This document shows, piece by piece, positions 1-6,866 of a stretch of 10,239 bases of DNA. A program made the position numbers and the translations under genes. The stretch is from Pirellulales bacterium (GTDB lineage: Bacteria; Planctomycetota; Planctomycetia; Pirellulales; Thermoguttaceae), in NCBI GenBank assembly GCA_030617125.1, contig JAUWWA010000029.1, forward strand, positions 1-10,239, in the 5' to 3' direction. Position 1 is the stretch's first letter. The number at the start of each line of letters is the position of its first letter. The notes under the pieces were generated by a model. It saw only the letters and a list, made by a program, of their open reading frames with translations. It was not told the origin of the DNA and ran no database searches.

Positions 1-87
1 CGTCGCCCATACGCTATGCTTGCGCAAACGGGGCACACCAATCGAACCACTTTCTCACACGTACTCTTGATGCTAGGAGAAACGCTC

Positions 88-2292
88 ATGGCCAATCGGT
101 ACTTCTCACGCACACGCTCGCGCCGCTGGGCAGTAACAACGGTCCTGGCGCTCTTGGCGACCGGATGGGCGGCGCCGCGGCCGGCCGCGGCGGGTGAACT
201 CGACAAGCTCGACACCTCGCTGAAGCTCGTCGCCGACGACGCCGCGTTCTACTGCGCGATGCTCCGCAACCGCGAGCAGTTCGAGGCGGTCGCGAAGTCT
301 CGCGCGGTGGCGAAAATCAAGGACATGCCCGCCGTGAAGATGGCTCTGGCGCTGTGGAAACTCCAAACGATCAATCCGGAAGGCTTTCCGGCCAAGCTCA
401 AAGCGGCCATGACCGACCCCGAGAACCGAGAAGCCGTCGAGACGCTCGCCGAGATGGTATCCGACGAGGTGTTCTTCTATGGCGACGAGAGTTTCGTCGG
501 CGTGATGAAACTCTTTCAGGCGGTGAATTTCGCCCAGAGCTACGGCGCGATGATCCTGCAGTTGGGCGGCACGCCGGAAGACGTCGCTCCCGGCAAGATC
601 CAGCCGATGATGATCCTCGGCGCGGTCTACGACAACCTCGACCTGCTCAACGTTCCCGGCATGGTCGTCGGGTTCAAGATCAAGGACGCCGACCGGGCGA
701 AGCAGCAGTTGGACCGCCTCGAAGAACTCCTCACCGAGGCCCTGAAGGATGTCGAGGTGGAGGAAGTCAAGGACAGCTTCAAGCGAACCAAGGTTGACGG
801 CCACGAGTACCTCGTCCTCTCGCTCGACGCCAAGATGCTTCCTTGGGACGAGTTCCCCATGGACAAATTTGAAGAGTATGAGCCGGACGACGGCGCCACG
901 AAGAAGGTGATCGACCGGATCAAGCAGCAGAAGATCATCGTCGCCTTGGGTGTGCGTGAGGACTACGTCCTGCTGAGCGTCGGGCCCTCGACCGACATTC
1001 TGGCCAAACTGGGCACGGGCAAGCCGCTCGGCGACCGCCCGGAATTCAAGCCGCTGGCGAAATTCGCCGACAAGCGGCTCACGTCGATCAGCTACGTCAG
1101 CGAGGCGATGATGCGGCAGGTCGGCAACCCCCAAGGACAGATGGACGAGTTGGCCAAGGTGGTCGACAAGGCGCTGTCGCTGAGCAAGTTGACCGACAAG
1201 CAACAGGCCGAAATTCGCAAGGACGTCGCCGCCGTGGCCGGCGACCTCAAGGGGTTGATGCCGGAAACCGGCTCGGTGATGGGTTTTGAGTTTCTAACCG
1301 ACGACGGCATCGAGGCCTACAAATACAACCGGAGCAAGAACTTTCAGTTCGACGGCTCGAAACCGCTCGGCCTGCTCGAACACGTCGGCGGCTCGCCGAT
1401 CTTGGCCGTCGTCGCGCGCGGAAAAGACGACCCGCGGCACCACGACACACCGGTCAAGTGGGCGAAGATCGCCTATCGCTATTTCCGCACGTACGCCCTG
1501 CCGCGAATGAGCGAAGACGAACGAAAGCGGGCCGAGAAGTTCATCAAGCTGATGCTGCCACTGGTCAAACGCGTGGACGACATCCGGCGGACGAAGCTGA
1601 TTCCGGCCCTGGCCGACGGGCAAGGCGCGTTGGTGATCGACGCGAAACTCACCAGCAAGCAGTTCCACGAGTCGATGCCGGCCACCGATGAGCCGATGCC
1701 GATGGTCGAGCCGGCGATCGTGATCGGCGTAAGCGACGCGGCGTTGCTGCGCGCCGCCGGCGCCGAGTTCATGACGGTGCTCGACGACTTCGTCGACGTC
1801 GTTCGCCAAATGGAGCCCGAGTCGCTCCCCGAGGACTTCAAATTTCCGCGACCGAAGGTCGCCAAGGCCACGGCCGGCACGGTCTGCACGTACGATCTTC
1901 CGGAAAGCTGGGGCGTCGACAAGAAGATCACCCCAAGCTTCGGACTGTCGGATCACGTGGCCGTCGTGGCCGCTTCCCGAGACCACGTCGAGCGGCTGCT
2001 CGAGGCGACGCCGCCGGCCGCCGGGGGCGTGCTGGCACAGCCGCAGCGTCCCCGGGCCATGGCCGTCGTGTTCGACTGGCCCGCACTGCTTGAGGCCGCC
2101 CAGCCCTGGGTCGATCTGGCCGTTGAGACGCTTGTCGAGCAGTTCAACGGCGACGTGGAAGCCGTTTCCGAGCAGGTCGAGACTGTCATGGAAGTGCTCG
2201 GGGTGTTGCGGAAGATCACCAGCGAAGCCTACTTCGAGGGCGACGCGCTGGTCAGCCACACGCTGATCGAGATCCGCGATGTGGAAGAGTAG
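88..2292 (+). CDS. Large exported protein of unknown function
   Basis: I do not recognise a family. An in-frame ATG exists at 16, but the ATG at 88 follows AGGAGA (75-80) with a 7-nt gap, and starting there gives a classic signal peptide: Arg-rich residues 4-13, a hydrophobic core at about 14-29, and a likely cut after AAA at 35. That leaves a mature protein of about 700 residues, 734 in all. No later membrane span is obvious, so it is probably periplasmic or surface-associated. The mature part is rich in Asp, Glu, Lys and Val, with few Cys and no visible catalytic motif or repeat. A second domain may begin near residue 425, where a hydrophobic strand (ILAVVARG) follows a loop. Codon use is strongly G/C at third positions, like the rest of the window. 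The gene upstream is outside the window and the downstream neighbour converges. That it is real coding sequence is near certain; the function is unknown. Confidence 0.9.
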   Translation: MANRYFSRTRSRRWAVTTVLALLATGWAAPRPAAAGELDKLDTSLKLVADDAAFYCAMLRNREQFEAVAKSRAVAKIKDMPAVKMALALWKLQTINPEGFPAKLKAAMTDPENREAVETLAEMVSDEVFFYGDESFVGVMKLFQAVNFAQSYGAMILQLGGTPEDVAPGKIQPMMILGAVYDNLDLLNVPGMVVGFKIKDADRAKQQLDRLEELLTEALKDVEVEEVKDSFKRTKVDGHEYLVLSLDAKMLPWDEFPMDKFEEYEPDDGATKKVIDRIKQQKIIVALGVREDYVLLSVGPSTDILAKLGTGKPLGDRPEFKPLAKFADKRLTSISYVSEAMMRQVGNPQGQMDELAKVVDKALSLSKLTDKQQAEIRKDVAAVAGDLKGLMPETGSVMGFEFLTDDGIEAYKYNRSKNFQFDGSKPLGLLEHVGGSPILAVVARGKDDPRHHDTPVKWAKIAYRYFRTYALPRMSEDERKRAEKFIKLMLPLVKRVDDIRRTKLIPALADGQGALVIDAKLTSKQFHESMPATDEPMPMVEPAIVIGVSDAALLRAAGAEFMTVLDDFVDVVRQMEPESLPEDFKFPRPKVAKATAGTVCTYDLPESWGVDKKITPSFGLSDHVAVVAASRDHVERLLEATPPAAGGVLAQPQRPRAMAVVFDWPALLEAAQPWVDLAVETLVEQFNGDVEAVSEQVETVMEVLGVLRKITSEAYFEGDALVSHTLIEIRDVEE

Positions 2293-2293
2293 G

Positions 2294-2319
2294 GGGCAGT
2301 TCACTGCCACCGAAGTGGC
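2294..2319. repeat. Two overlapping small hairpins after the exported-protein gene
   Basis: GGCAG (2295-2299) pairs with CTGCC (2304-2308) around TTCA. GCCAC (2306-2310) pairs with GTGGC (2315-2319) around CGAA. The two stems share bases, so they cannot form together. The element begins directly after the stop at 2290-2292, in the 53-nt gap between two convergent genes. It could help end transcription, but no T-run follows. Its first half resembles the palindrome at 10149-10168 (shared pattern GGCARTNNAYTGCCACC), which suggests a dispersed repeat. Confidence 0.5.
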
Positions 2320-2345
2320 CCGCAGGATTGCCGTGCCGCTTGCGG

Positions 2346-2681
2346 TTACGCTTCAGGCGCTTTCTGCGCCGCCCATTGCTTGTGCATGGCCTGCGTAAGG
2401 GCGCTCTCGGCCTCGGCAAGGTTGCCCGCTTTCTGGCAGACCATGCTCATGGCCATGAAGCTGAACGGGTCGTCGGGCTCCAACTCGCAGACCTTCCGGC
2501 CATGCTCGATCGCCTCATCGTTGCGGTCCAGCTTGACGCAAAAGACACTCAGCGCGGCGTGCGCCAGCGCGTAGTCGGGATGCTCCGCCAAGAGCGCTTT
2601 GAGCTTGCCGATCGCGTCTTCCAACTTGCCGGCTTCTTTCAGGGCAATCGCTTCGTCATATAAATCGTCAGCAGTCGGCAT
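2346..2681 (-). CDS. Small tetratricopeptide-repeat (TPR) protein
   Basis: A 111-residue soluble protein built almost wholly of TPR-like helix pairs. The first unit covers about residues 3-36 (LYDEAIALKEAGKLEDAI), the second about 37-70 (YALAHAALSVFCVKLDRNDE) and the third about 71-104 (AMSMVCQKAGNLAEAESAL). TPR units are protein-protein interaction scaffolds, and nothing here points to a specific partner. The reading frame extends upstream to 2942 but runs through a low-complexity G-rich stretch, so I place the start at the ATG at 2681, just before the first helix; no strong ribosome binding site precedes it. An in-frame TTG at 2714 is the only nearby alternative. There is no signal peptide, so it should be cytoplasmic. 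It converges with the exported-protein gene and is divergent from lpxA. Confidence 0.85.
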   Translation of the reverse strand: MPTADDLYDEAIALKEAGKLEDAIGKLKALLAEHPDYALAHAALSVFCVKLDRNDEAIEHGRKVCELEPDDPFSFMAMSMVCQKAGNLAEAESALTQAMHKQWAAQKAPEA

Positions 2682-2741
2682 GGAAACACTCTGATCGAGG
2701 TTCGTGTTATTCAACGGGCCGCCAAAACCGGCATTGCGAGG

Positions 2742-2747
2742 AGTATA
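2742..2747 (-). promoter_or_regulatory. Possible -10 element for the TPR gene
   Basis: On the minus strand the bases read TATACT, five of six matching the sigma-70 -10 consensus, about 60 nt upstream of the TPR start. No convincing -35 lies 16-18 nt further up, where the strand enters the C-rich complement of the G-tract. Weak candidate. Confidence 0.25.
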
Positions 2748-2763
2748 CCGCGTCGGCCGGACC

Positions 2764-2853
2764 GGGGCCAGGGGGAGGGGCGAGGGGGAAGGGAGAACGC
2801 GGAAGGGGGGCAGAAAGAAGGAGGACGAGAATAGGGGGCGAGGTTGGGGAAGG
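2764..2853 (+). repeat. G-rich purine tract with G-quadruplex motif
   Basis: About 90 bases that are nearly all purine on the plus strand. G-runs at 2771-2775, 2777-2780, 2784-2788 and 2791-2793 are separated by 1, 3 and 2 bases, which meets the usual G3+N1-7 quadruplex rule. More G-runs follow (2805-2810, and 2834 onward). The tract lies between the divergent TPR and lpxA genes and crosses the apparent 5' extension of the TPR reading frame. That explains the long but unreal open frames here. Confidence 0.6.
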
Positions 2854-2899
2854 CCGACGTGCCGTGGCACATTTCCGTCTTCCGCCTTTAGCCTTCCCC
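2846..2899. repeat. Inverted repeat with 9-bp arms
   Basis: GGGGAAGGC (2846-2854) is complementary to GCCTTCCCC (2891-2899), leaving 36 bases between. Inside lies a smaller palindrome, GTGCC-GT-GGCAC (2859-2870). The paired arms and nested palindrome look like a small non-coding mobile or dispersed repeat, but I see no target-site duplication. Confidence 0.5.
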
Positions 2900-2902
2900 A
2901 CT

Positions 2903-2921
2903 CCAGCCGGGTTCCGGCTGG
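2903..2921. repeat. Perfect 8-bp hairpin
   Basis: CCAGCCGG (2903-2910) pairs with CCGGCTGG (2914-2921) around GTT. It lies 3 bases after the larger inverted repeat and may be part of the same element. No T-run follows on either strand, so a terminator role is not supported. Confidence 0.5.
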
Positions 2922-3007
2922 GAAAACTGGGAAGACCGACACGACCGGCGCAACGTGACGAATCGGCTCTACCGGGACAACCGATAACGATTAACAGAGA
3001 TTCGCAG

Positions 3008-3051
3008 CACAGGTTTCCAGCCTGTGGATACGGAACATAGGCAAAATGCCT
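3008..3051. repeat. Paired hairpins ahead of lpxA
   Basis: CACAGG (3008-3013) pairs with CCTGTG (3021-3026) around a 7-base loop. AGGCA (3039-3043) pairs with TGCCT (3047-3051) around AAA. This two-hairpin layout resembles dispersed palindromic repeats that I recall from Pirellulales genomes; the resemblance is from memory. It ends 57 nt before the lpxA start and would lie in its leader if transcription begins upstream. Together with the elements above it fills 2682-3108, where I see no gene. Confidence 0.5.
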
Positions 3052-3095
3052 GGGCTGCGTCGTCGTATGAAGCGTTTTTCGAGCCAATCCTGCCC

Positions 3096-3100
3096 CGAGG
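3096..3100 (+). promoter_or_regulatory. Ribosome binding site choosing the lpxA GTG start
   Basis: CGAGG lies 8 nt before the GTG at 3109. The in-frame ATGs at 3046 and 3067 lack such a site and would add residues with no LpxA counterpart, and the one at 3046 falls inside a repeat hairpin. Confidence 0.55.
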
Positions 3101-3108
3101 TGTCTTCC

Positions 3109-3957
3109 GTGCATATTCATCCGCTGGCCGTTGTCAGCTCGACGGCGAAAATCGGCCCCGATGTCCGAATCGGTCCCTTTTGTGTCGTCGAATCGGACGT
3201 GACGATCGGCCCTGGCTGCACCCTTGAAAGCGGCGCGATCATCAAGGAGGGCACGACGCTTGGGGCCGACAACCATGTTTTCGAAGGCGCGGTGCTCGGC
3301 GGCCTGCCGCAGCACGTCCACATGCCCGAACACCCCGGCCGGGTCGTCATCGGCGCCGGAAACACGTTCCGCGAAAACGTGACGGTCCACCGGGCAATGG
3401 AAGTGGGCAACGTCACCACGCTGGGCGACAACAACCTGTTGATGGTCGGCGCCCACGTCGCCCACGACTGCCGCCTCGGCAACCACGTCATACTGACGAA
3501 CAATGTCTTGTTGGCCGGACACGTCACGGTGGAAGATCGAGCGAATCTTTCCGGCGCCGTCGCCGTGCACCAGTTTTGCCGCGTCGGCACTCTGGCCATG
3601 GTCGGCGGACACGCCCGCGTGGTCAAGGACGTGCCGCCGTTCGTGACCATCGACGGAATCAGCGCCCTGGTGGTCGGGCTGAACCAGGTGGGTCTGCGGC
3701 GAGCCGGGCACGACCTGGAGGCGGTCCGGCAGTTGAAGGTCGCCTATCGAGTGATCTACCGCGGCGGCCTAACGTGGAGCGAGGTGCTCAAGCGGCTGAA
3801 GTCCGAGTTTTCCGACGCCCCGGCCGCCGCCTTTTACGAGTTCTGCTCGACGACCAAGCGGGGTATCACACCCGAACGCCGCCAGCCGCCGACGGCAACC
3901 ATCAAACTCCACCGCGACACCGAAAGCGAACCGCAAGTCCGCGCCAAGGCGGGCTGA
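3109..3957 (+). CDS. lpxA: Acyl-ACP--UDP-N-acetylglucosamine O-acyltransferase
   Basis: LpxA moves a 3-hydroxyacyl chain from acyl carrier protein to the 3-OH of UDP-GlcNAc, the first step of lipid A synthesis, in the cytoplasm as a trimer. Residues 1-180 carry the hexapeptide repeats of the left-handed beta-helix (IGPDVR, IGPFCV, IGPGCT, LGADNH, IGAGNT). The segment MVGAHVAHDC (112-121) holds His116 and His119, matching E. coli His122 and the catalytic His125. LAGHV (His138) and AVHQF (His154) match His144 and His160. The C-terminal helical part (VAYRVIYRGG onward, then STTKRGI) is also typical. Length is 282 residues against 262 in E. coli; the excess is a charged tail of about 25. The family call is strong. 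There is no lpxD, fabZ or lpxB beside it, unlike the usual proteobacterial operon. The gene converges on the dehydrogenase with 17 nt between stops, and I see no clear promoter or terminator. Confidence 0.93.
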   Translation: MHIHPLAVVSSTAKIGPDVRIGPFCVVESDVTIGPGCTLESGAIIKEGTTLGADNHVFEGAVLGGLPQHVHMPEHPGRVVIGAGNTFRENVTVHRAMEVGNVTTLGDNNLLMVGAHVAHDCRLGNHVILTNNVLLAGHVTVEDRANLSGAVAVHQFCRVGTLAMVGGHARVVKDVPPFVTIDGISALVVGLNQVGLRRAGHDLEAVRQLKVAYRVIYRGGLTWSEVLKRLKSEFSDAPAAAFYEFCSTTKRGITPERRQPPTATIKLHRDTESEPQVRAKAG

Positions 3958-3974
3958 GTCCACTTGACGCAACG

Positions 3975-4892
3975 CTATCGATTCTGCCAATCGATATTCG
4001 ACATCGACGCCAATGCCAAGTGCAAAGCCTGGGTTCCGTAGCGGCTGTGGCCTTGGGCCTGCACTGTGAGGTACAACTGGTGGACCAGCGCCAGTCCCGG
4101 CATTGAAAGGCCCATGCGTTTGGACTCCTCGAGAGCGATGCCCATGTCCTTGATGAAGTGCTCGACGAAAAAGCCGGGATCGAAGTCGCCCGCGATGATC
4201 CGGGGGCCGATGTTCGAGAGCATCCAACTTCCGGCCGCGCCGGACGCGACCGATCGCATGACCGTTTCCAGGTCCAGCCCGGCCTTGTAGGCGTAGAGCA
4301 ACGCCTCGCAGACGCCGATCATACCCATGGCGATGAGGATTTGGTTGACCATTTTGGTGTGCTGGCCGGCGCCGGGCCCGCCCTGGTGGACGATGGCCTG
4401 GCCCATCGCCTCCCAGCACGGGGCCAAGGCGTCGACGACCTCTTTGTCGCCGCCGATCATGATCGAGAGCCTCGCCTCGCGGGCGCCGACGTCGCCGCCG
4501 GAGACGGGGGCGTCGATGCCGGCGACGCCAAGCTTGGCGGCCGCTTCGGCGATCTCGACCGCCAGCGACGGCTCGCTGGTGGTCATGTCGACAACGACGT
4601 TTCCCTTGCGGCAGCCCGCCAACACGCCGTCGGAGCCGAGGATCAGGCTGCGGACCTCGGCCGGGTAGCCGACGATGGTGAAAATTACGTCTGCGGCCTC
4701 GGCGACGGCCTTGGGGCTGTCGGCCCACGCGGCGCCGGCGTCGATCAGCCGCTGGGCCTTCGCCCGCGTGCGGTTGTTAACGGTGCAGGCGAATCCGGCC
4801 TCGATGAGGTGCGAACACATGCTCGCCCCCATGATCCCGGTGCCGATCCACCCAATCCGGGTTTTACCCGGCGCGATGTTGATGATGGCCAT
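3975..4892 (-). CDS. NADP-type beta-hydroxyacid dehydrogenase
   Basis: A 305-residue member of the 3-hydroxyisobutyrate dehydrogenase / tartronate semialdehyde reductase family, which interconverts small beta-hydroxyacids and aldehyde acids. The Rossmann glycine motif GWIGTGIMG lies at 14-22. NNRT at 39-42 puts Arg-Thr at the end of strand beta-2, a sign of NADP(H) preference in this family. The substrate loop DAPVSGG is at 127-133, the catalytic lysine is Lys180 in [10 protein letters not shown] with Asn183, and KDMGIAL (248-254) is the C-terminal signature. Length is normal for the family. The ATG at 4892 follows GGGAG with 9 nt spacing. It starts 6 nt after the stop of the membrane-protein gene and is therefore the last gene of the floA operon. 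The exact substrate cannot be read from sequence: glyoxylate, succinate semialdehyde, tartronate semialdehyde and 3-hydroxyisobutyrate are all possible. No metabolic gene nearby narrows it down. Confidence 0.92.
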   Translation of the reverse strand: MAIINIAPGKTRIGWIGTGIMGASMCSHLIEAGFACTVNNRTRAKAQRLIDAGAAWADSPKAVAEAADVIFTIVGYPAEVRSLILGSDGVLAGCRKGNVVVDMTTSEPSLAVEIAEAAAKLGVAGIDAPVSGGDVGAREARLSIMIGGDKEVVDALAPCWEAMGQAIVHQGGPGAGQHTKMVNQILIAMGMIGVCEALLYAYKAGLDLETVMRSVASGAAGSWMLSNIGPRIIAGDFDPGFFVEHFIKDMGIALEESKRMGLSMPGLALVHQLYLTVQAQGHSRYGTQALHLALASMSNIDWQNR

Positions 4893-4898
4893 GGATGT

Positions 4899-5603
4899 CT
4901 ACTCCCACCGCTCTAAGGGCCGGGTAAGGATCTCGTTGATGACGATCGCCTGGCGGATGCTTTGCGCGTTGCTCAACAGCGCGGCGAATCCGGCGGCGGA
5001 AGTCGCTGGCAGCGGCGCGGGCTGCGGCTGGGCACGCTTCGGCTTCGACGCCCGGCGACGCTTCGTCAGCCGGCCCGGTTCCTTCGCCAGTTCGCTCACT
5101 TCGTGGTTAAACACGTCGTGGAGATGCTTATCGACCAGTCTTTCGGTCCGGGCCACCTCGCCGCCGAGCTTCGACGCATGTCGGGCGATGTCCCGGGTGT
5201 TGATCGCCGGGTCGACGTCTTCGCGGTGGGCGCGGTCGACCACTTCGGCCGCGATCGGGCGCCCACCGACGACTTCGGCCACGACGGGCCGGCCGACCGG
5301 CTGCGGCGGACGCGGCTGGGGGCGCGGCGGTTGCCGTACCTGGGCCCGGGGCGCTTGGCCGCCCTGGCCTTGGGCCACGCGGCGCAGGAAATCGCCGATC
5401 TGGTCCTCGATTCCCTTTCGGGCCGGACCGGCGCCTGCCCTTGGTCCACCGCCCGGCCTCGGACGGCCGGCAGGCGGCCCATCGGCCTTGTTCATCCTCG
5501 CCAACAACTGTCCGATCGCCGGAATCACGATGAACAGAATCACGATGATGATCCCGATCAGATTCTGGATGTCGATAGCCCAAATAGGTTCCGGTAGGAT
5601 CAT
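4899..5603 (-). CDS. One-pass membrane protein overlapping floA, candidate FloA partner
   Basis: A 234-residue protein with no family I can name. A membrane span runs from about 12 to 34 ([20 protein letters not shown]), with no cleavable signal. After it comes a Gly/Pro/Arg-rich linker (42-62), a short helix (64-78), more Pro/Arg-rich sequence, and a nine-residue duplication, GRPVVAEVV (104-112) and GRPIAAEVV (114-122). A charged, probably coiled helix spans 134-174, a basic patch 179-190, and a hydrophobic C-terminal helix 204-230 ([20 protein letters not shown]). The basic linker suggests the bulk is cytoplasmic. The start ATG overlaps the floA stop by 4 nt (ATGA) and is preceded by AAGGAGG at 5619-5613, so the two are translated together. 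The well-formed C-terminal helix looks like a docking element. Role in the flotillin assembly is inferred from the overlap only. Confidence 0.85.
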   Translation of the reverse strand: MILPEPIWAIDIQNLIGIIIVILFIVIPAIGQLLARMNKADGPPAGRPRPGGGPRAGAGPARKGIEDQIGDFLRRVAQGQGGQAPRAQVRQPPRPQPRPPQPVGRPVVAEVVGGRPIAAEVVDRAHREDVDPAINTRDIARHASKLGGEVARTERLVDKHLHDVFNHEVSELAKEPGRLTKRRRASKPKRAQPQPAPLPATSAAGFAALLSNAQSIRQAIVINEILTRPLERWE

Positions 5604-6655
5604 GCCGCTGTTCCTCCTTCCCCGCGGGTGGTCGTGCCGCCGCGGGCGATCGAGGACCGCATTTCCGTGTCGGCCTGGACGTTGCGGAGCTTGTAGTAGT
5701 CGAAGATTCCGAGCGTGCCGTCGCGGAACGCCTGGGCGATAGCCTTGGGGACTTCGGCCTCGGCCTTGACGACCTTCGCGCGGCTTTCCTCGATCTGGGC
5801 GATCATCTCCTGCTCTTCGGCGACGGCCATGGCCCGGCGCCCTTCGGCCTTGGCCTGGGCGACGCGCATGTCGGCCTCGGCCTGGTCGGCCTGCAAGCGG
5901 GCGCCGATGTTCTCGCCCACGTCCACGTCGGCGATGTCGATCGAGACGATCTCGAAGGCGGTTTGCGAGTCGAGTCGCCGGGAGAGCACGGTCTTCGAGA
6001 TGCGGTCGGGGTTTTCCAGCACCTCGCCGTGCGAGGCGGCCGAGCCGATCGCGCTGACGATCCCCTCCCCGACCCGGGCGATAATGGTCTCTTCGGTGGC
6101 CCCACCGATCAACTGCCGGAGGTTCGCCCGGACCGTCACCCGGGCCTTCACCTTCAACTGGATGCCGTTCTGGGCGATGCCGTCGAGTGAGTCTCGAGCG
6201 CTGCCGCGCACGGGGCAGTCGATCACCTTGGGATAGACGCTTGTCTGAACGGCTTCGAGCACGTTGCGGCCGGCCAGGTCGATGGCCGCGGCGAGCTTGA
6301 AGTTGAGTTCAAGCAGTTTTGCCTTGTGGGCGGCGACGATGGCGCGGATGACCAGCGGGACGTTTCCGCCGGCCAGATAGTGGGCCTCCAGCGACTTCGA
6401 CGTGATGCCCGTTTCGTCGCCCAACCCGGCTTGGACGGCCATGATCTTGCACCGGACGATGACCGTCGGGCTGACCTTGCGGAAGGTCATTCCCACCAGA
6501 TCGAGGATGCCGATGTTCGCCCCGGTCGTCACCGACTGGATCCACAGCCGGAAATATCGGGCGAAAACCGCCAAGACGATCAACCCGAAAAACAACGCAA
6601 TGAAAATGACGACAATCGTGATGACCTGACCGGTATCTTGCGCCAGCAGAGGCAT
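5600..6655 (-). CDS. floA: Flotillin-like protein FloA
   Basis: An SPFH-family inner-membrane protein that organises functional membrane microdomains; in Bacillus subtilis FloA (YqfA) is the counterpart. The 351 residues compare with about 331 there. An N-terminal membrane segment covers about 10-31. It is followed by very conserved blocks: [69 protein letters not shown] [16 protein letters not shown] and DQAEAD. The Ala/Glu-rich helix that follows (about 255-310, [15 protein letters not shown]) drives oligomerisation in this family, and the tail [16 protein letters not shown] is also typical. The ATG at 6655 has AAGGAG (6668-6663) 7 nt upstream. A promoter with a consensus -35 lies 74 nt up (6729-6757). 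The gene overlaps its downstream neighbour by 4 nt and follows a short NfeD gene, the usual partner of SPFH proteins. Confidence 0.96.
   Translation of the reverse strand: MPLLAQDTGQVITIVVIFIALFFGLIVLAVFARYFRLWIQSVTTGANIGILDLVGMTFRKVSPTVIVRCKIMAVQAGLGDETGITSKSLEAHYLAGGNVPLVIRAIVAAHKAKLLELNFKLAAAIDLAGRNVLEAVQTSVYPKVIDCPVRGSARDSLDGIAQNGIQLKVKARVTVRANLRQLIGGATEETIIARVGEGIVSAIGSAASHGEVLENPDRISKTVLSRRLDSQTAFEIVSIDIADVDVGENIGARLQADQAEADMRVAQAKAEGRRAMAVAEEQEMIAQIEESRAKVVKAEAEVPKAIAQAFRDGTLGIFDYYKLRNVQADTEMRSSIARGGTTTRGEGGTAA
5613..5619 (-). promoter_or_regulatory. Strong ribosome binding site inside the end of floA
   Basis: AAGGAGG on the minus strand, 9 nt before the ATG at 5603, lies within the last codons of floA. 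It fixes the start of the overlapping membrane-protein gene and suggests a high initiation rate. Confidence 0.75.
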
Positions 6656-6728
6656 GATATCGCTCCTTCGCTACGAGAAATGTGGTTTTTCGACCCCCGG
6701 CGCCCGGCACGGGGACCCCGATAACGCC

Positions 6729-6757
6729 TGTCTATCCGTTTGCGGGGAAATTGTCAA
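6729..6757 (-). promoter_or_regulatory. Sigma-70-like promoter for floA
   Basis: On the minus strand TTGACA (6757-6752) is a perfect -35. A 17-nt spacer leads to TAGACA (6734-6729), a poorer -10 with three of six matches. Transcription would begin near 6722, giving a leader of about 67 nt before floA. It would let floA and the two genes after it be expressed apart from the NfeD genes. Confidence 0.55.
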
Positions 6758-6763
6758 GCAGGG

Positions 6764-6830
6764 GCGCCGGGTATGGCGCGGCGGGGGACAGCGCCGGGCA
6801 ACCCTCCCCCGGGAAACCCTAGTCCCCGGG
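6764..6830. other. Structured GC-rich stretch between the short NfeD gene and floA
   Basis: GCGCC (6764-6768) pairs with GGCGC (6775-6779). Two copies of CCCGGG (6808-6813 and 6825-6830) can pair with each other, and CGTTTTT follows on the plus strand only. That order is right for a plus-strand terminator, yet no plus-strand gene ends here. On the minus strand, G-runs at 6827-6824, 6819-6817, 6810-6806 and 6804-6802 meet the G-quadruplex rule, in the 3' region of the short NfeD transcript. Confidence 0.4.
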
Positions 6831-6866
6831 CGTTTTTCCCCTTTCTCTCCTCCCCCCGCCTTCCGC

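Noticed and set aside
106..1203. 365-codon open frame on the minus strand opposite the exported-protein gene
   Set aside because: It mirrors the plus-strand gene in GC-rich DNA, lacks a ribosome site, and its translation is rich in Arg, His, Leu and Val with no domain pattern. The plus-strand product has a signal peptide and a good start.
1294..2310. 338-codon open frame on the minus strand
   Set aside because: Same reason: a shadow of the exported-protein gene, with Arg/His/Asp-rich composition and no motif.
2682..2942. Upstream extension of the TPR gene
   Set aside because: The extra residues come from the G-rich tract and palindromes (Ser/Pro/Phe low complexity), and the TPR fold begins just after the ATG at 2681.
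2707..3711. 334-codon open frame on the minus strand opposite lpxA
   Set aside because: lpxA on the plus strand is unmistakable from its hexapeptide repeats and histidines, and the antisense product has no recognisable feature.
4158..4916. 252-codon plus-strand open frame opposite the dehydrogenase
   Set aside because: Asp/Gly/Ala-rich shadow of a well-supported dehydrogenase gene.
5042..5340. Frameshift or sequencing error in the Pro/Arg-rich membrane protein
   Set aside because: The frame is unbroken from the coupled start to a conserved-looking C-terminal helix, so the low-complexity linker is genuine.
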